Shown in pieces: positions 35,954-45,621 of a DNA stretch of 64,000 nucleotides (position 1 is its first letter; every line of letters starts with the position of its first letter). This DNA is from Legionella sheltonii (GTDB lineage: Bacteria; Pseudomonadota; Gammaproteobacteria; Legionellales; Legionellaceae). The translations under genes were made by a program, and so were the position numbers. Under the pieces are notes generated by a model. The model was not told the DNA's origin. It did no database searches and worked only from the letters and a program-made list of their open reading frames with translations. Where the stretch lies: positions 341,589-405,588 of the forward strand of contig NZ_JAPHOQ010000002.1 in NCBI RefSeq assembly GCF_026191355.1, given 5' to 3'.

Positions 35954-36274
35954 ATGAACACACAAACGGAGTTTTCTAAGGAAGTGCTTAAGTTAATTAA
36001 GTCAATACCGCGAGGTAAGGTTGTGACCTATGGAGATATTGCTAGACTAGCAGGTCACCCACAAGGAGCACGTGGTGTTGGATGGCTTCTTCATTCCTGT
36101 ACTAAAAGTCATAGCCTTCCCTGGCAACGCGTGCTGAAATCTGGAGGAAGCCTTTCATTTCCTGCTAATAATCCCCTCTATTTTCAGCAGCAAGAACTGT
36201 TAGAACAAGAAGAAATTGTCATTACCAATGGTAAGGTTGATTTAAAAAAATACTCTTGGGATGGGAAACCATAG
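35954..36274 (+). CDS. atl: alkyltransferase-like protein (ATL, MGMT family)
   Basis: A 106-residue DNA-lesion binding protein. It matches the C-terminal domain of O6-alkylguanine-DNA alkyltransferase (GKVVTYGDIARLAGHPQGARGVGWLLH), but the active-site PCHRV is PWQRV (residues 56-60). Trp replaces the acceptor Cys, the hallmark of ATL proteins, which bind O6-alkylguanine and hand it to nucleotide excision repair. It is divergent from the alpha/beta hydrolase gene. Confidence 0.92.
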   Translation: MNTQTEFSKEVLKLIKSIPRGKVVTYGDIARLAGHPQGARGVGWLLHSCTKSHSLPWQRVLKSGGSLSFPANNPLYFQQQELLEQEEIVITNGKVDLKKYSWDGKP

Positions 36275-36316
36275 CAGTTAGGGATGTAACCTGAGAGGCC
36301 AATCAGAATTCGTAGC

Positions 36317-37036
36317 TTAATGAATAACAGTGTGAATTTTTTGGTGTTTCATTTCCACGCTACAACAACATTCTTTAATGATTTGTACTACTTCCTCGAG
36401 ATCATCCGTAATATGAATCATTTTCATATCATCATGATAAAGTAAATTATTTTTTAAGGGAAAATTAATGACCCAATCCAACAATGGCTGCCAAAATTCT
36501 TTTCCTAGCAAAATAATGGGTACTGTTTTCGGTAATTTGTTTTTGTTTATCCTGTATAACTCCACTTGCTTGTGTCTTAGCATGGTGATGATTTCAAAAA
36601 GTTCATCGAGGGTACCGAAACTTCCTGGAAAAAAAATAAATCCGGAAGCATAATTGAGTAAAAGAATTTTGCGAATTAAATAATAATCCACATTGATAGT
36701 GCCGGCTAAAAACGGGTTATTTTGTACTTTGAATGCTCCTACAGCAATACCAAAAGATCGCTTCTCCAAACTGTTCGCTTCAGATGCACCTCGATTGGCA
36801 GCTTCCATAATTCCAGTTCCAGCTCCAGTTAGGATTGATATCTTTTGTTCAACCAATTTTCTCGAGAGTAATCGTGCATTCTGCGCATAACTGCCTTCTT
36901 GTTTTGCTTTAGATGAACCCAATATTGCAACTATGGGGGTTGGCATTTTGGTAATTTGATAGGAAGCCTTAATATTTTGATAAAATACTCGGAACACTCT
37001 ACCTAAAAGTCTAAAACTACCTCCTAAACCAATCAT
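36317..37036 (-). CDS. LOG-family (lysine decarboxylase-like) protein
   Basis: A 239-residue Rossmann-fold protein related to LOG cytokinin-riboside monophosphate phosphoribohydrolases. Motifs: ILTGAGTGIMEAANRGA (compare GGGxxGxMG) and PGSFGTLDELFEII (compare PGGxGTxxE), near residues 58 and 136. The substitution PGSFGT and the long N terminus match the larger bacterial subgroup of uncertain substrate, probably nucleotide hydrolysis. AGGA lies seven bases before the ATG. Confidence 0.85.
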   Translation of the reverse strand: MIGLGGSFRLLGRVFRVFYQNIKASYQITKMPTPIVAILGSSKAKQEGSYAQNARLLSRKLVEQKISILTGAGTGIMEAANRGASEANSLEKRSFGIAVGAFKVQNNPFLAGTINVDYYLIRKILLLNYASGFIFFPGSFGTLDELFEIITMLRHKQVELYRINKNKLPKTVPIILLGKEFWQPLLDWVINFPLKNNLLYHDDMKMIHITDDLEEVVQIIKECCCSVEMKHQKIHTVIH

Positions 37037-37119
37037 AAGCGTATCCTTTCCTGTGTGCCCTCCCTTAATTGTATATTATTTTTACATTTTTGGAGTCAAA
37101 TCAGTTCAGCAGAAATGAC

Positions 37120-37160
37120 ATAGCCACTTTCTTGAACTAAGCGTTCAAGACAGTGGCTAT
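37120..37160. terminator. hairpin between the LOG gene and the small secreted-protein gene
   Basis: Arms at 37120-37137 and 37143-37160 (ATAGCCACT..TCTTGAAC / GTTCAAGA..AGTGGCTAT) pair over 18 positions with one mismatch around a 5-base loop, 75 bp beyond the stop of the minus-strand gene at 37235. Probable terminator for that gene. Confidence 0.6.
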
Positions 37161-37234
37161 TTACAGCACTCCGAGATCTCTTGGGACATAGAGGGGTGAT
37201 CAACAGCCATTGACCGCAAAAGACCTCGACAAAC

Positions 37235-37603
37235 TTAAGGTTTTTGCCAAATAAGAGCGCCAGTATGTCTGTTCAGACAAGTAATATAAGTTTTAGTTCC
37301 TTTACGATCTTTAGAAAAAATAAAAACGTAATCACCTGCAATTTGCCATGATAATATCTTTGCATGAAATGGAGCATTCCATAAACGTACTCCAGCATAG
37401 GTATAGGCAGTAACATGATCTTCGCTATCAAATGTTGAAATAACTATCACAGAATCAGGAGTCAGTTTCATTCGCTCTTGCTGAAAATCATAATCTTCAA
37501 CCGGAGCAGCCAAAGCAGGATCATCTACTGGAGCAGCAGAAACTTGAGTGATTAAGGAGGCGGAAAATAAAAAGCCCAGTAACATCATTCGAAACAATTT
37601 CAT
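37235..37603 (-). CDS. small exported protein with a PQQ-like repeat
   Basis: A 122-residue protein with a signal peptide cut near VSA (residue 23). The C-terminal half (SWQIAGDYVFIFSKDRKGTKTYITCLNRHTGALIWQKP, residues about 85-122) resembles one blade of a PQQ/quinoprotein-type beta-propeller, far too short for a whole propeller. GAGG precedes the ATG. Function unknown. Confidence 0.7.
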   Translation of the reverse strand: MKLFRMMLLGFLFSASLITQVSAAPVDDPALAAPVEDYDFQQERMKLTPDSVIVISTFDSEDHVTAYTYAGVRLWNAPFHAKILSWQIAGDYVFIFSKDRKGTKTYITCLNRHTGALIWQKP

Positions 37604-37922
37604 ATTAAAACCTCTTGAATATAAATAAAGGGATACGCTTTGTGGTCAACTTTTCCATAAACGTATAAGACAATTCAATTCGAGTATCGAAAGAATCCAA
37701 CGGAAAATACAATTATTCTCCATTCTTGTAAATAGTTTGACTTTACTGACAATTTAATTACCTGCAAACTATTAACCTTGTATTCCAACCCTATCGGTTT
37801 TAATTCATTAAAATGATTCAAAGAAATCGATGGATTCCTGCTTACGCAGGAATAACCACGTTTGCTCTACAGCTCTAAGTCTTGGACCAATCTTATTACG
37901 CCACCTAAAATGATGGATTAGA
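37604..37922. repeat. non-coding interval with palindromic repeat
   Basis: No gene seen. ATTCCTGC-TTAC-GCAGGAAT (37834-37853) is a member of the palindrome family best preserved at 40800-40827. It sits beyond the stop of the kinase gene at 37923 and may act as its terminator. Confidence 0.5.
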
Positions 37923-40604
37923 TTAAAGAGTGATTTCAGGGACCGTGATTTTATCTGCATCCTCTCTCTCTGCTGGAATAGGCTGGAATAACAATTGACT
38001 TGAGTTTGCCTGAGTATACATTTTAGGATCAGGAGGTAAATAATTCCCAGGATTAGCAAAATACCGAGTTATTTCCGTAAAAATCTTCTCATTTAATGAT
38101 TGATTTTCCTCTTCAGATAAAACGATATTTAAACCTCTATCGAGCCGTTTCGCGGGAATAATATCGATATAATTATCGTTCACCATGTTGGCAAGCGCCT
38201 CAATTTTGAAATTATTTTTCAATAAAATTTCGATGGCTTTTTGAATATTCGGATGTGCAGAACATTTATCCATAAAAAGACGCAATTGATTAAGCGCTTT
38301 CAAAGAATCTGATACATTACCTAATTGTCTTTTCAACTCCTCTAGTTGCAAATCCTGTTGATTTGCAAGGTGCAAAATCAGTGTATTAAAATTATTTTTA
38401 TTTGCCTGAAGAATCGCAGGATATTGCTTTTTATCTGGATCCATTAATTGACAAAGTACGTCATGTATTAAAAAAAGTAATGCTAATTTTTGAGTCAAAT
38501 TACTAACTGTTTGAGGATCACTCAACTGCAGTTGTCGAATTGTGGTATCAATTGCCTCTTTACCTAAACGGGACTGTGATAATGCAGGAAGCGCGTTAAA
38601 TAGAACAGCTAAAGTCTTCATATCCTTCACGTATCGATTGAGTAATTCAATCATCGTACAATAATGAGCAAAATACTCCTGCTGATTTTCAGGGAATTTC
38701 CCTTCTATGGCATGACTTAAGATCTCATCAGTCCAATTGATAAACTGCTGTTGAAGCGCATTGTGCCAAGAGTAATGGGGAGCCAATTGTTTAGCCAACG
38801 CATTGAACTGAGTAATACAGAAATATTGACCATTAAACAATTGCACAAATTGAGACAATTGAGAGCACCATGCTTTAGGATCCAACTTCAATTGTTTGTC
38901 TAATTCCTGACGCATTACCTTAAGGAGAGCAGGATCAGATTCTTTGCTTTCCAATGCCAGTAATGCAGTAATATTTTGTTTGAAAAGTCCTATTTGTGTA
39001 CATGCTAAAGCCTGACTCTGCGTCAATTGTAGCGGAGTTACCTGAGCCAGCATTTGAAAGCGTCTTTGCCAAAGAGCAGGCAAGGAAGGATAATGCTTTC
39101 TAAAAGGAGCAGTGAGCTGTTCATGACGTAAGATCAGACGAATGCAGGCATCAGCATCGTATTCTTCATATAAATTAAAACGTAACAAATCGAAAATAAA
39201 TGAACTTTTAATATTTTTTACAAGTGTAGGAAGCATTGTTTTGAATCGTTCATATTCTTCGGCGCTTGCGGCAGAACGTAATTCATTAAACTGATTCAGC
39301 CATATCTTCAACGTTGCTTTTCTTGATTGTCTATTTTCTACTTCTGTTGCTTGTTCCTTTTGCTTAACGAGATCATCAAGCGGTTGCTCTATCCATTCTT
39401 TTAGGTCTTCCGCAGTTATCTGTTCCGTCTTTTTCTTTTTAGCTGGGGTTGCAAGAACCGTTTCATCTGTATCTTCTCGAACTGCGCTTAAAGCCTCTTG
39501 AAAAACCGTTAAGACTTGTTCCGGCCTCATTCTTTGTGTTTTATTAGGATGAAGTGCACTTCTAAGTGCCTCCGTTAATTGTTCCTCTAGCCTTGGATCA
39601 AAATCCATCTCGCTGAAGATACCTGAAAAATCAGGATTTTTTGTTTCTTCAAGTGCATTGATACTATCTCGCTTGGGGGCACCTGCTAACTCGGTGATAC
39701 AGACAAATAATGCATATAAGTCACTTTGAATGTCATAGTTCATAGGCTTTCCATCTCGATTAGCAAGCCACATATCAGTATCCCATGCCATTCGATTGCC
39801 ATAACTTTGTAAGGTAGAGTATGGCTCATCGTTTTTTATTGTTTTGGCTAAGCCCATGTCAATGACCGTGATTGTCCATTCACTATGCCCATTCTCTTCA
39901 TCTTTATTGAGTTGAGCCATAATGTTTTCTGTTTTTAGATCACAATGAATTATCGTTCGACCCTTGTGTTTTCCGGCAGTCACTGTTCGATGAATTTGTT
40001 TTGGAACCTCTTCGATTAAAGTACAAGCAAGACTTAAAAACTCCTCGCCAGAGAGTTGATCCATATAAAAATCAAGAGTACGTCCAGGAGCACGATTCAT
40101 ATGCAGGTAAGAATATTGTTCCGTTTTGACTAAGCTATAGTGTATTCCTAAAGTTGGATGCTGACTTCCTAGATATTGTTCTCTATTCGCTACACGAACA
40201 TACCAGTTCGGTTTATTGGGTTTATCACTCAACTCGTTTTGATCCGCATGCATCTGTTTTATTACATAAGAGCCTGATTCATCAAAAACACCTCCGTCTC
40301 CTTGAGGAATGATGGACTTGATCACCGGGAAAACATTGCCAAAACTGCCTTGATCTTCAGAACTCGGTTCAAAAACATCTAAACGTCTTGATGGTGCATT
40401 AGAGACTAATGGGTCGGCAACGAATTGAAGAACAGGTAGCGTGAGCACAAAGCGTGATTTTTCTCCAGCTGATGTGGGTAAAGAATAGACGTTATAAGCT
40501 TCTAATAACCCTGGATTGGCTCCATGTACTGAATTCATAAGTGCTACAACAACAGGAATATTTTCAGGTAAAGTGGGATTAAGGTAATGAATAGGATTAG
40601 CCAT
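37923..40604 (-). CDS. eukaryotic-type Ser/Thr protein kinase, tandem copy A, candidate effector
   Basis: An 893-residue protein. Residues about 80-380 are a protein-kinase domain: Gly loop GSFGNVF (86-92), ATP-binding Lys in YVIKQM (K116), catalytic loop IHCDLKTENIM (D222, N227) and the magnesium motif IDMGLAK (D249, in place of DFG). All key catalytic residues are present. The remaining 500 residues are helical and Leu/Gln-rich without a recognised domain. No signal peptide. It is a paralogue of the gene just upstream; the duplication includes the promoter. Legionella injects several kinases (LegK family); this is a plausible but unproven effector. Confidence 0.85.
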   Translation of the reverse strand: MANPIHYLNPTLPENIPVVVALMNSVHGANPGLLEAYNVYSLPTSAGEKSRFVLTLPVLQFVADPLVSNAPSRRLDVFEPSSEDQGSFGNVFPVIKSIIPQGDGGVFDESGSYVIKQMHADQNELSDKPNKPNWYVRVANREQYLGSQHPTLGIHYSLVKTEQYSYLHMNRAPGRTLDFYMDQLSGEEFLSLACTLIEEVPKQIHRTVTAGKHKGRTIIHCDLKTENIMAQLNKDEENGHSEWTITVIDMGLAKTIKNDEPYSTLQSYGNRMAWDTDMWLANRDGKPMNYDIQSDLYALFVCITELAGAPKRDSINALEETKNPDFSGIFSEMDFDPRLEEQLTEALRSALHPNKTQRMRPEQVLTVFQEALSAVREDTDETVLATPAKKKKTEQITAEDLKEWIEQPLDDLVKQKEQATEVENRQSRKATLKIWLNQFNELRSAASAEEYERFKTMLPTLVKNIKSSFIFDLLRFNLYEEYDADACIRLILRHEQLTAPFRKHYPSLPALWQRRFQMLAQVTPLQLTQSQALACTQIGLFKQNITALLALESKESDPALLKVMRQELDKQLKLDPKAWCSQLSQFVQLFNGQYFCITQFNALAKQLAPHYSWHNALQQQFINWTDEILSHAIEGKFPENQQEYFAHYCTMIELLNRYVKDMKTLAVLFNALPALSQSRLGKEAIDTTIRQLQLSDPQTVSNLTQKLALLFLIHDVLCQLMDPDKKQYPAILQANKNNFNTLILHLANQQDLQLEELKRQLGNVSDSLKALNQLRLFMDKCSAHPNIQKAIEILLKNNFKIEALANMVNDNYIDIIPAKRLDRGLNIVLSEEENQSLNEKIFTEITRYFANPGNYLPPDPKMYTQANSSQLLFQPIPAEREDADKITVPEITL

Positions 40605-40644
40605 GGTTTATTTCACTCAATACTGTATATAAAAACAAACAATG

Positions 40645-40679
40645 TGTTATATTATAACATAATGGTCTCTTTTAGTCCA
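40645..40679 (-). promoter_or_regulatory. promoter of kinase A with overlapping dyad
   Basis: On the minus strand TGGACT (40674-40679) and TATAAT (40651-40656) are 17 bp apart, a good sigma70-type promoter. The -10 lies inside a 15-bp perfect dyad at 40645-40659 (TGTTATA-T-TATAACA). The same architecture precedes kinase B. A repressor binding the dyad would block the -10. Confidence 0.6.
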
Positions 40680-40799
40680 TTTTATTGACTAACCATTTGA
40701 TTATTGCCCACTATTATTGACGTTGATCCCTTAGAATTGGGGACTCTGTTGAATAAAGAGCGAAGAAGAAGAGGAAGAAGATCATTGCCAAACTATATG

Positions 40800-40827
40800 T
40801 ATGTCATTCCTGCGCAGGAATGACATA
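40800..40827. repeat. perfect 28-bp palindromic repeat
   Basis: TATGTCATTCCTGC joined to its exact reverse complement, with no loop. It lies 70 bp beyond the stop of kinase B. Related units occur at 17175, 25952, 28090 and 37834. A dispersed REP-like element and possible terminator. Confidence 0.65.
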
Positions 40828-40896
40828 AAATTTTTCAACAGCTCCCTTGAGAGAGGGGGTCGAGGGAAATTTACCCCTTATCTGACCCAACATTGA

Positions 40897-43683
40897 CTAA
40901 TGAGATAATTGTGGAGGAGTTATTTCAAGAGCACTAATTTCATCGGAGTTCTTTGCCTCTTGAGGCCTTGGCTGGAATAACATTTGAGTAAAATTCTGTT
41001 GAGTATGAATTTTGGGCTCAGGTGGAAAGTATCTCCCAGGCATAGCAAAATACCTAGTGATTTCGACAAAAAGCTTCTCATTTTGTGCTGAGGATTCTTG
41101 CAATGATTGATTTGCTTCTTCTGACAGAATGATATCTAAACCTCTATCAAGTCGTTTCGCGTCACTGACTTTCATATAATTATCGTTCACAATGTTGGCC
41201 AGTGCTTCGATTTTAAAATTATGTTTTAATAAAATTTCGATGGCTTTCTGAATGTTCGGGTATGGAGAACACTTATCCATGAAAAGTCGCAATTGATTAA
41301 GCGCCTTTAAAGAATTGGAAATATTTCCTAATTGTATTACCAACTCCCCTTTTGGCGGATCTTGTTGATTAAGTTGGAAGATAATTGCGATAAATTGGGC
41401 ACTATTCGTCTGCATAATCGAATCGTATTCTTTTTTATCCTGATCTATTAATTGATAAAACACATCATGTATTAAAAAAAGTAATACTAATTTTTGAGTC
41501 AGATTAATAACAGTTTGGGTATCACTCAATTTAAGTTGTCGAATTGCCATATCAATTGCCTCCACACCTAAAATTGACTGTGATAACTCAGGAAGCGCAT
41601 TAAATAGACCAGTTAAAGTTTCCCCTTCCTGCGCACACCGATTGAGTAGCGCAATCATGGAGTGGTAATGGGAAAAATACCCCTGAATTTCAGGAAATTT
41701 TCCATGTATGGCGTTATTAAAGATATCATTAGCCCAATTGATAAACTGCTGTTGAAAATCCTTTTTCCAAGCGCAATGTGGAATCAATTGATTCGCCAAT
41801 TCATTTAACTGAGTGACACATTCATATTGATGATTAAAAAGTTCCACAAATTGGGGTAATTGTAGGCACCAAACTTTAGGCTCCAACCGCAATTGCTTTT
41901 CTAATTCCTGACGCATTACTTTGATTATTTCAGGATCAGACTCCTTGCTTTCCAATGCGAGTAACGCAGTAATATTTTGTTTGAAAAGTCCTGTTTGTAT
42001 ACATGCAAAAGCCTGTCTCTGCGTCAATTGTAGTGGAATTACTCGAGCCAGCATTTGGAAGCGGTTTTGCCAAAGGACAGGTAAGGTTGGGTAATCCTTA
42101 TTTAAAGGAGCAGTGAGCTCTTCATGACGTAAGATGAGACGAATACAGGCATCAACATCGTACTCTTCAAACAAATTAAAACGCAACAGATTGACAATAA
42201 ATGAACTTTTAATATCTTTTCTAACCATAGGCAGCATCGTTTTGAATCGTTCGAATTCTTCGGGGCTTGCGGCAGAACGTAATTCATTAAACTGATTCAG
42301 CCATTTTTTTAGAGTTATTTTTCTTGGCTGTCTATTATATTCCTCTACTGCTAGTTCCTTTTCCTTAGCTATCTCTTCAAGTGGTAGCTCTATACATTGT
42401 TTTAAGTCTTCAGCAGTTACTTGGTCCGTTTTTCTCTTTTTGGCTGGTGTAACAAAGAGAGTTTCTTCTGCATTTTCTCGAACAGTGTTTAAAGCCTCTT
42501 GAAAAACGGCTAAGGCTTGTTCCGGTTTCATTCTTTGCTTTTTATCAGGATGGAGCGTGCTTCTGAGTGTATCTGTTAATTTCGCAGCAATTTTGGGATC
42601 AAAGCCCATATTACCAAAGATGCCTATAAAATCAGGGTCTTGAGTCATTTCAAGACCTCTTTCCAGCGCCCTCTTTTTATGCTCCTCTGCAGTCAACTTT
42701 TCAATCGATTCTTCAGTTGATTCCTCAGTTATTTCAGTTCCATCTCGACTTAGCGCGCCTGCTAGCTCACTGATGCAAACAAATAGTGCATATAAATCAC
42801 TTTGAATATCATAGCTCTTAAGCGTTCCATGCAAACTCGCAAGAAACATGTCTGTATCCCATGCCATTCGATTACCATGGTTCCGTAAGGTAGAGTATGG
42901 CTCATCGTTTTTTATTGTTTTGGCTAAACCCAGGTCAATTACCGTAATTGTCCATTCACTATGCCCATTCTCTTCATTTTTCTTGAGTTGAGCCATAATG
43001 TTGTCTGGTTTTAGATCACAATGAATCATCGTTCGGCCTTCGTGTTTGCCCGAAGAAACTATTCGATGAATTTGTTTCGGAACTTCTTGGATTAAAGTAC
43101 AAGCAAGACTTAGAAACTCCTCACCAGAAAGTTGATCGATATAAAAATCAAGAGTGCGTCCAGGAGCTCGATTCATATGCAAATAAGAAAATTGTTCCGT
43201 TTTGAATAAGCTATAGTGTATTCCTAAAGTTGGATGCTGGCTTCCTAAATATTGTTCTCTATTTGCTACGCGAACATACATATTAGGTTTGTTGGGTTTA
43301 TCACTCAATCCATTTTGATGAGCACGCATCTGTTTTATTACATAAGAGCCTGACTCATCAAAAACACCGCCATCTCCTTGGGGAATGATGGACTTGATCA
43401 CCGGGAAAACATTGCCGAAACATCCCTTATCGTCAGAACTCGGTTCAAAAACATCTAAACGTCTTGGTGGTGCATCAGAGCGCACTAATGGATCGGCAAT
43501 AAATTGAAGAACAGGTAGCGTGAGCACATAACGTGATTCTTCTCCAGCTGATGTAGGTAAAGAATAGACATTATAAGCTTCTAATAAGCCTGGATTGGCT
43601 CCATGTACTGAATTCATAAGTGCCAGAACAACAGGAATATTTTCAGGTAAAGTGGGATTAAGGTAATGAATAGGATTAGCCAT
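40897..43683 (-). CDS. eukaryotic-type Ser/Thr protein kinase, tandem copy B, candidate effector
   Basis: A 928-residue paralogue of copy A, alignable over nearly its whole length and nearly identical in its first 40 residues. Catalytic residues are intact: Gly loop GCFGNVF, YVIKQM, IHCDLKPDNIM and IDLGLAK, closer to the eukaryotic consensus than copy A. It has an extra acidic insertion near residues 315-345 (TEESTEESIEKLTAEE) absent from A, and a longer C terminus. No signal peptide. Confidence 0.85.
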   Translation of the reverse strand: MANPIHYLNPTLPENIPVVLALMNSVHGANPGLLEAYNVYSLPTSAGEESRYVLTLPVLQFIADPLVRSDAPPRRLDVFEPSSDDKGCFGNVFPVIKSIIPQGDGGVFDESGSYVIKQMRAHQNGLSDKPNKPNMYVRVANREQYLGSQHPTLGIHYSLFKTEQFSYLHMNRAPGRTLDFYIDQLSGEEFLSLACTLIQEVPKQIHRIVSSGKHEGRTMIHCDLKPDNIMAQLKKNEENGHSEWTITVIDLGLAKTIKNDEPYSTLRNHGNRMAWDTDMFLASLHGTLKSYDIQSDLYALFVCISELAGALSRDGTEITEESTEESIEKLTAEEHKKRALERGLEMTQDPDFIGIFGNMGFDPKIAAKLTDTLRSTLHPDKKQRMKPEQALAVFQEALNTVRENAEETLFVTPAKKRKTDQVTAEDLKQCIELPLEEIAKEKELAVEEYNRQPRKITLKKWLNQFNELRSAASPEEFERFKTMLPMVRKDIKSSFIVNLLRFNLFEEYDVDACIRLILRHEELTAPLNKDYPTLPVLWQNRFQMLARVIPLQLTQRQAFACIQTGLFKQNITALLALESKESDPEIIKVMRQELEKQLRLEPKVWCLQLPQFVELFNHQYECVTQLNELANQLIPHCAWKKDFQQQFINWANDIFNNAIHGKFPEIQGYFSHYHSMIALLNRCAQEGETLTGLFNALPELSQSILGVEAIDMAIRQLKLSDTQTVINLTQKLVLLFLIHDVFYQLIDQDKKEYDSIMQTNSAQFIAIIFQLNQQDPPKGELVIQLGNISNSLKALNQLRLFMDKCSPYPNIQKAIEILLKHNFKIEALANIVNDNYMKVSDAKRLDRGLDIILSEEANQSLQESSAQNEKLFVEITRYFAMPGRYFPPEPKIHTQQNFTQMLFQPRPQEAKNSDEISALEITPPQLSH

Positions 43684-43723
43684 GGTTTATTTCACTCAAT
43701 ACTGTATACAAAAACAAACAATG

Positions 43724-43758
43724 TGTTACATTGTAACATAATGGCCTTTTTTAGTCCA
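43724..43758 (-). promoter_or_regulatory. promoter of kinase B with overlapping dyad
   Basis: On the minus strand TGGACT (43753-43758) and TACAAT (43730-43735) are 17 bp apart. The dyad at 43724-43738 is TGTTACA-T-TGTAACA. Relative to kinase A both arms have changed together (T to C on one side, A to G on the other), so the symmetry is kept. Confidence 0.6.
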
Positions 43759-43970
43759 TTTTATTAATTAACCATTTGATTATTCGGTACTATTTATTGT
43801 ATTTGTGAGCCGAATTTTATGATCTTCCTGGTTTAATAAAAGAATGTTATGAACGTCCTTAAGCAACCAAGTTTACCTTTATTTTTTCTTGAAAAAGTCT
43901 TTTACACGAATCATAGAATCACATCAAGGAAAAGCTTAATATAGAAATTTATACATTGATTTTCGAGGGA

Positions 43971-45551
43971 ATGATGAAAGAACTAATTGAGGCTATGGTA
44001 TCTAACCCGGATGAATTTATCCGCTTAATTTCAGAAAAACCGGGTGGCTTTTCCCTAGAGTATGCTACTTATTTAGATTCTATTGACCCTTTAAACAGTG
44101 TACATGAATTATTTGAGTTTGAGGGTTTGAGACCTTTTGCGGGCCATTCTTTAGGACCTGTATTCAAACCGGCTGTGAAAGAAATAGAGCGCATTAATAA
44201 GTTGCAAGCAACTCAGTTACATGAAGGACACTTTCCCGAAACTCACAAACATGGCGGTAATTGGTTTGATTGTGATATTGATGAGGAAGCAATCAATGCA
44301 ATGCAGGAAATTTTAGGCTTTTCTGAGCCTTGCGAATTTCTCTATACTCAGGAAGGCTTATCTTCTAATCTAGGACGATTGGTGGATACATTTTACCGAC
44401 CCACATTGTTTGATTGGCAATCAGGAAAAACCGGGATCTGTCATTTGGGAAAAGAATTTTTTTCCGATCAAGCAGTCATTGAATCGGTCTTAAAAAGAGG
44501 GATACAAACGGCTAAGAATTTTGGTGTGTTTCGTGATCCGAAACAGGTTCCCAGTCCCACATCCCTTACCCTAAAAATCCTTCCTGATGAACAAGGACTC
44601 TATAGTGAAGAGGCCGTTATTCATTTTGTCAAAAACCATGCCGCGCAAATCCAAATCCTACACTTATCGGACATAGTATTTAGTACGGGACAACGTCTTG
44701 ATATCACACATATTTTAACCGAACTAAAGGATACGATAGAGCAATACCCTATTATTGTTGGCTTGGATTTAGCTCATACAATAGGAAATAGAACTTTAAA
44801 TCTACGCGAATTACCCGTCACTTACGCGGTGGGTTGTGGTTATAAGCATATTTGTGGTTCAGCAGGCAGTGGCTTTGGCATTTATGTTAACAAGAATACA
44901 GACTTGGAAAAATATCCACCCATTCAAGGATGGAAAGCAGCAGCTTCCGAGAAAGTTTTTGACTTAATTGATGGTTACGACTCTAGGATCATGATGCAAA
45001 AAGGAGCATGGGCTTTCAGATGCAGCAATCCCTCCCCTGTTGCCCTTGCACCAGTAAAAACCTATATCAAAACAATGAGTCAGGTAGGTTGGCATAAATT
45101 AAATGCCAAATCTGAATGTCTTACTCGTTATATGCAAGCTCTAATACAACAACATTTAGGCGATAAAATTGAGTGGATTACCCCTGACGATCCTAAAAAA
45201 CGAGGGGCCATGCTGGTTTTTCGTGTTAAGGAAATTAGTGATGTTAAACAAATAGAAGCTTTATTAAAAAAGGCAAGTGACTTGGGAACGTTCGAAATCG
45301 ACGTCCGCCCTCCGAACAATATTCGCGTTACAGCACATTATGGATATACCCAGTTTACTGATATTCATAAAATGGTTTCGCGCCTCGAACAGGTTGTTCA
45401 TCTTTTGCTGGAACAAAAAAAGCTAGAAACCTTCACTTTAACCTCAATAAAACAACGCAGACAAAGTGGTTTTTTTGAGCAACAAATTGAAGAAACAGCC
45501 CCTTCTAGCTTTCAGCATGCTCAAACAAGTAATGGTGTTTATACCCCATAA
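43971..45551 (+). CDS. kynureninase-like PLP enzyme (aminotransferase class V fold)
   Basis: About 526 residues. The PLP-site features of kynureninase are present: DLAHTIGNRTL near residue 268 (cofactor Asp), CGYKHICGSAGSGFG near residue 288 (Schiff-base Lys) and a later PPIQGW loop. Kynureninase splits kynurenine or 3-hydroxykynurenine to anthranilate and alanine. It is longer than the usual 400-465 residues, with an N-terminal extension and a 40-residue polar tail. The frame opens at a TTG (43956), but GAGGG favours the ATG at 43971 or 43974. No tryptophan-degradation genes are adjacent. Confidence 0.8.
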   Translation: MMKELIEAMVSNPDEFIRLISEKPGGFSLEYATYLDSIDPLNSVHELFEFEGLRPFAGHSLGPVFKPAVKEIERINKLQATQLHEGHFPETHKHGGNWFDCDIDEEAINAMQEILGFSEPCEFLYTQEGLSSNLGRLVDTFYRPTLFDWQSGKTGICHLGKEFFSDQAVIESVLKRGIQTAKNFGVFRDPKQVPSPTSLTLKILPDEQGLYSEEAVIHFVKNHAAQIQILHLSDIVFSTGQRLDITHILTELKDTIEQYPIIVGLDLAHTIGNRTLNLRELPVTYAVGCGYKHICGSAGSGFGIYVNKNTDLEKYPPIQGWKAAASEKVFDLIDGYDSRIMMQKGAWAFRCSNPSPVALAPVKTYIKTMSQVGWHKLNAKSECLTRYMQALIQQHLGDKIEWITPDDPKKRGAMLVFRVKEISDVKQIEALLKKASDLGTFEIDVRPPNNIRVTAHYGYTQFTDIHKMVSRLEQVVHLLLEQKKLETFTLTSIKQRRQSGFFEQQIEETAPSSFQHAQTSNGVYTP

Positions 45552-45621
45552 TTTTTTTAAGAATTAGGTTGTGCAATCTTGATTAGCCCCCGAAAATGAG
45601 AAGGAGTATGGTGTTTTAGCA

